Origin: JALZKA01 sp963717635
GTDB taxonomy: Bacteria > Actinomycetota > Thermoleophilia > Solirubrobacterales > 70-9
Reading direction: 5' to 3'
Assembly (NCBI GenBank): GCA_963717635.1
Contig: OY970347.1
Span: 1,798,001 to 1,862,000 of the forward strand
Length of the DNA stretch: 64,000 nt
Position numbers and translations under genes: made by a program. The notes beneath the pieces are model-generated. The model did no database searches, was not told where the DNA came from, and saw nothing but the letters and a program-made list of their open reading frames with translations. Positions 61,130 through 64,000 of the stretch are shown here, one piece after another. Every line of letters begins with the position of its first letter. The stretch's first letter is position 1.

Positions 61130-62284
61130 TCAGGCCCGCATGTGCCGGGCGATCACGACGCGCTGGATCTCGTTCGTCCCTTCGTAGATCTGGGTGATCT
61201 TTGCGTCGCGCATCATCCGCTCGACCGGATACTCGTTGACGTAGCCGTACCCGCCCAGCACCTGGACGGCCTCGACCGTGACCTCCATCGCGGTGTCCGA
61301 TGCAAACAGCTTCGCCATCGACGTGTACATGCCGAGCTTCGGATCGTCGCGGTCGGCCATCGCGCACGCCTTGTAGAGCAGCTCCCGCGCAGCCGCGGTC
61401 TTGGTCTGCATGTCGGCCAGCTTGAACTGGATTCCCTGCAGCTCGTTGATCGGTTTGCCGAACGCGGTTCGCTCCTTGGCGTAGTTGTTGGCGTAGTCGA
61501 TCGCGCCTTGGGCGATGCCGACGGCCTGCGCCGCGGCCCCGAGGCGGGTGCGCTCCAGCGTGCCGAGGGCCACCGACATGCCGCGGCCGACCTCGCCGAT
61601 CACGTTCTCGGCGGGGATCCGCACGTCCTCGAACACCGGCTGGCCGGTGGGCGACCCGTGGATCCCCATCTTGTGCTCGAACTTGGGTACCGAGAAGCCG
61701 TCTCGATCCTTTTCGACGACGAATGCAGAGATGCGGCGGTTCTCGCGGTCGGTGACGGCGAAGACGATGTAGAAATCGGCCACGCCGGCGTTCGAGATCC
61801 AGTTCTTCGTCCCGTTGATCACCCATTCGCCGCCGTCCTGGGCGGCGGTCGTCCGCATCGCGCCCGGGTCCGATCCCGCGTCGGGTTCGGAGAGGCAGAA
61901 GGCCGGCGACTGCTCGCCCGAGGCGCAGTCCGGCAGGAAGCGCTGCTTCATCTCATCGGACCCGAACAGCTGGATCGGCAACGTTCCCAGCTCCTGCACC
62001 ATGAGGATCAGGGCGACGGCGGCCGAGGCCTTGGCCAGTTCCTCGACCGCGATCTGCAGCATCAGCGTGCCGGTTCCGGTGCCGCCGTACTCCTCGGCGA
62101 ATGGTAGGCCGAGGATGTCCTGCTCGGCCAGCAGCTTGCGGATATCCCACGGATATTCGTCGGCCTGGTCGATCTCGGCAGCCCGTGGGGCAACGCGCTC
62201 GGTGGCGATCTGCCGCACGAGGTCGCGGAAGTCCTGGTGCTCTTGGGGGATCGCGTAGAGGTCGTTCATCGTCGTCGCCGTCAT
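61130..62284 (-). CDS. Acyl-CoA dehydrogenase
   Basis: 384 residues. FAD/substrate motifs FCLSEPDAGSDPGAMRT, WISNAGVADFYIVFAV, RTAFGKPINELQGIQFKLAD and the catalytic Glu in QIYEGTNEIQRVVIARHM. Typical short/medium-chain or branched-chain enzyme of fatty-acid or amino-acid breakdown; chain length specificity not predictable. No beta-oxidation neighbours in the window. AAAGAT lies 6 nt before ATG. Confidence 0.93.
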   Translation of the reverse strand: MTATTMNDLYAIPQEHQDFRDLVRQIATERVAPRAAEIDQADEYPWDIRKLLAEQDILGLPFAEEYGGTGTGTLMLQIAVEELAKASAAVALILMVQELGTLPIQLFGSDEMKQRFLPDCASGEQSPAFCLSEPDAGSDPGAMRTTAAQDGGEWVINGTKNWISNAGVADFYIVFAVTDRENRRISAFVVEKDRDGFSVPKFEHKMGIHGSPTGQPVFEDVRIPAENVIGEVGRGMSVALGTLERTRLGAAAQAVGIAQGAIDYANNYAKERTAFGKPINELQGIQFKLADMQTKTAAARELLYKACAMADRDDPKLGMYTSMAKLFASDTAMEVTVEAVQVLGGYGYVNEYPVERMMRDAKITQIYEGTNEIQRVVIARHMRA

Positions 62285-62316
62285 CGCCGCATCTTTCCAG
62301 GACGGCCCCGCGGGAG

Positions 62317-62322
62317 TACCCT
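62317..62322 (+). promoter_or_regulatory. -10 element of the LPG-synthase-like gene
   Basis: TACCCT exactly 6 nt before ATG 62329; leaderless mRNA inferred. Confidence 0.5.
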
Positions 62323-62328
62323 CGATGG

Positions 62329-63273
62329 ATGGAGGATCAGTCCGGCGCCCCGCCGGGGCGCCTGAGCCGTGCGCGCGCCTGGTGCCGCCGCCACCCGGCT
62401 GCGGTGACGGTTATCGGCTTCTGCGTGGTTGCCGGCGCCCTCGTGATCGGGCTCTGGGACAAGCGCGGGGACTTCGCGGAGGCGTTCGGCAACGCTTCGC
62501 TGTTGGTGCTCGGCGGCGCGGTCCTGTTGCAGGTCGTCTGGCTGGTCGCCCGCAGCGAGGCCTGGCACGTGTGTGTGGGCGCGGCGGGCGGCAGCGTCGG
62601 CCGGCGGCGCCTCTACCGCGCCGCGAGCGTCGGATACCTGGGAAACCTCTTCAACAGCAGCTTCGGCTTGGCGGTGCGGATCGCGGCGCTGCGACGCTCG
62701 GCGCCGCAGGATTCGCCCGGCCCAGGCGTCCTGGTCGCGGCCGAGCTGCCAATCGTCGTGATCGAGATCGTGCTCGCCGCCGGCCTGTCGTTCACGCTGA
62801 TCGGGCCGCTCGGGCTGCCGTGGTGGGTGCCGATCATCTGCCTGACGGTTGCCGCGCTCGCGATCGCCGGCGCGACCCGGTTTTTGCGCGACCGCCGCGA
62901 CGGCTTTTGGAGAGGGCTCGACGTAATGCGCGGCCTGAAGGGCCGCAACGCGATCATCGCGCTCGTCGTGCTCGCGGTCAGCATGCAGGTCGTCCGCAAC
63001 TGGCTCGTCCTCGAGGGCATCGGCGTGGACATCTCGATCCTCGACGCCGTCGCGCTGCTGATCGCCGCGGCCGCCGTCGGACTGCTGCCGGTTGGGCCCA
63101 GCCTCGGGGCGGCCACGGCGGTGCTGATCCTGGGTGGCAACGGGGTCGCGGCCGTCGCCGCGGCCGGCGCGCTGCTCACCGCTACCGGCGCGGTCGGCGC
63201 GCTCTGCTTCGCATCGTGGGCGCTGGTTGACCGGATGCGGCCGAGTGCCGTCGCGGTACCGGCAGCGCCCTAG
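62329..63273 (+). CDS. Lysylphosphatidylglycerol synthase TM-like membrane protein
   Basis: 314 residues with about eight membrane helices (first at about 28-48). The segment YLGNLFNSSFGLAVRIAALR resembles the conserved Arg-containing motif of the LPG synthase/flippase TM family (UPF0104-like), without the cytosolic aminoacyl-transferase domain. It may move or modify a lipid in the membrane. ATG 62329 is fixed by TACCCT 6 nt upstream. Convergent with the small gene below. Confidence 0.75.
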   Translation: MEDQSGAPPGRLSRARAWCRRHPAAVTVIGFCVVAGALVIGLWDKRGDFAEAFGNASLLVLGGAVLLQVVWLVARSEAWHVCVGAAGGSVGRRRLYRAASVGYLGNLFNSSFGLAVRIAALRRSAPQDSPGPGVLVAAELPIVVIEIVLAAGLSFTLIGPLGLPWWVPIICLTVAALAIAGATRFLRDRRDGFWRGLDVMRGLKGRNAIIALVVLAVSMQVVRNWLVLEGIGVDISILDAVALLIAAAAVGLLPVGPSLGAATAVLILGGNGVAAVAAAGALLTATGAVGALCFASWALVDRMRPSAVAVPAAP

Positions 63274-63274
63274 C

Positions 63275-63640
63275 TCAGTACTTCTTCGGCAGCTGCTCGA
63301 GGATGAAGACCTCGGTCGCGATGCCGGTCTTGGCGTCGTGCTTGCTGATCATCGCGTTGACCTTGCGTCGCGTCACCTTCGACACGGCGCGGGAGGCGGC
63401 GCTCTTGTAGCGCGACACGGTGCGCGGCTCGCCGTCGAGAGTCGGATCCCCTTCGCGGGCCAACCCGATCTTGAACTGCTCGGTGCCGGTGGGGACGGTC
63501 AGGCGGAACACGTTGCCGTCGTGCTCCATCTCGGCGCCGACGGGACGGGCGCCGACGAAACGGGCCCAAACGGCTGATACGGACGCTTCGACCTCGTCTG
63601 ACAGCGTCCTGGGCACGGATACTTCCTGCTGGTCGGGCAT
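63275..63640 (-). CDS. Small uncharacterised protein
   Basis: 121 residues from ATG 63640 (a longer frame to 63709 exists). Two parts: DEVEASVSAVWARFVGARPV with a beta segment GNVFRLTVPTGTEQFKIGLA, and a basic C-terminal half (SRAVSKVTRRKVNAMISKHD). No family recognised. Its stop is adjacent to the stop of the membrane protein gene. Confidence 0.5.
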   Translation of the reverse strand: MPDQQEVSVPRTLSDEVEASVSAVWARFVGARPVGAEMEHDGNVFRLTVPTGTEQFKIGLAREGDPTLDGEPRTVSRYKSAASRAVSKVTRRKVNAMISKHDAKTGIATEVFILEQLPKKY

Positions 63641-63738
63641 GCCGGACTCGCTCTCTGGTCCCCCTCGGGGGTGGATGCTCGCAAGGGCGGAGGGAGACGG
63701 AGGACCCAACGGGCAGCTAGGTCAAGTGTACGGTGCGC

Positions 63739-64000
63739 TCAGTAGACGACGACCTTGCGGCCGATCGCGGCGAAGCGATAGAGCGACCGCGCTTCGGGCT
63801 GCGGGACGCGAACACAGCCGTGGGATGCCGGGTAGGTGGGCACGTCGGCGTATTCGTGGAACGCGATTCCCTGGAAGAAATAGGAGGCCCACGGCAGCCA
63901 TTGGCTGAACGGGACCGACCAGGACATCTCCTCCTCGCGAAAGACGGCGAAGGTGCCGGCCGGCGCCGCGCGCTCGATCTCCGAGCCGGCTCCCGGCAAT
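63739..64000 (-). CDS. L,D-transpeptidase (YkuD) C-terminal part
   Basis: The last 86 residues of a protein whose start lies beyond the window. YkuD catalytic motif HxxxxxxxxxxxSHGCVRVP (PASHGCVRVPQPEARSLYRF), with FHEYADVPTYPASHG leading to the nucleophile Cys. It would cross-link peptidoglycan outside the membrane. The visible upstream region is PAGTFAVFREEEM. Confidence 0.85.
   Translation of the reverse strand, partial: LPGAGSEIERAAPAGTFAVFREEEMSWSVPFSQWLPWASYFFQGIAFHEYADVPTYPASHGCVRVPQPEARSLYRFAAIGRKVVVY

Overview
The window is GC-rich (about 70% by eye), gene-dense actinobacterial DNA. An Mce/YrbE lipid-import operon, a type III glutamine synthetase, FCD-type GntR and LmeA-like proteins, and the secreted LRHNVVGYLAL-type protein all fit an actinobacterium; I infer Thermoleophilia (Solirubrobacterales-like), which the sequence does not prove. 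No phage, transposase, rRNA or CRISPR array is visible. No gap between genes exceeds 300 bases; the largest (8127-8325, 56725-56924 and 59067-59292) hold an att-like tRNA fragment with a promoter, a divergent promoter region with short repeats, and a two-copy 60-bp-period repeat.

Layout. 1-5832 (-): an mce operon (two YrbE permeases, then three Mce proteins, the last running off the window). 5907-6744 (+): three small membrane proteins, two of them tandem paralogues. 6745-10371: an HTH/anti-sigma-like membrane protein, a cyclic-nucleotide-binding protein, a roughly 1.1-kb mini-island bounded by a tRNA-Glu gene and a copy of its 3' half, a mini-catalase and tRNA-Leu. 10470-15898: LemA/DUF2207 pair, patatin, heparinase-like protein. 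15931-21807 (-): an acetone-carboxylase-type operon in which the alpha and gamma subunits are fused and an alpha/beta hydrolase sits between the subunit genes. 21830-32489: DUF5995-like and LmeA-like proteins, hydrolase, MMPL exporter with a haloalkane-dehalogenase-like gene, a GMC alcohol oxidase, and a phosphoesterase/PI-PLC-like pair.

32491-43519 is a molybdenum island: mog, moaC, a moaD-moaE fusion, moeA, mobA, fdhD, moaA, a MOT1-type molybdate transporter and two different bis-MGD oxidoreductases. Together these would import molybdate, build the cofactor and insert it into two enzymes. 45821-55037 is a gamma-glutamylation (polyamine/amine) catabolic block: glutamine-synthetase-like ligase, PuuD-like amidase, aldehyde dehydrogenase, SDR and amino-acid permease, facing a GlpA-like oxidase/FGGY kinase pair and a GntR regulator. 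55081-64000: a secreted beta-helix protein, glutamine synthetase III, a secreted S15-type hydrolase, an acyl-CoA dehydrogenase, an LPG-synthase-like membrane protein, a small unknown and the end of an L,D-transpeptidase.

A recurrent regulatory theme: at about 17 operon-leading genes a TA-N3-T (-10) word lies 6-10 nt before the start codon with no Shine-Dalgarno sequence, so much of the region looks transcribed as leaderless mRNA. Genes inside operons overlap by 1-4 bases (TGATG, GTGA, ATGA) and are probably translationally coupled.
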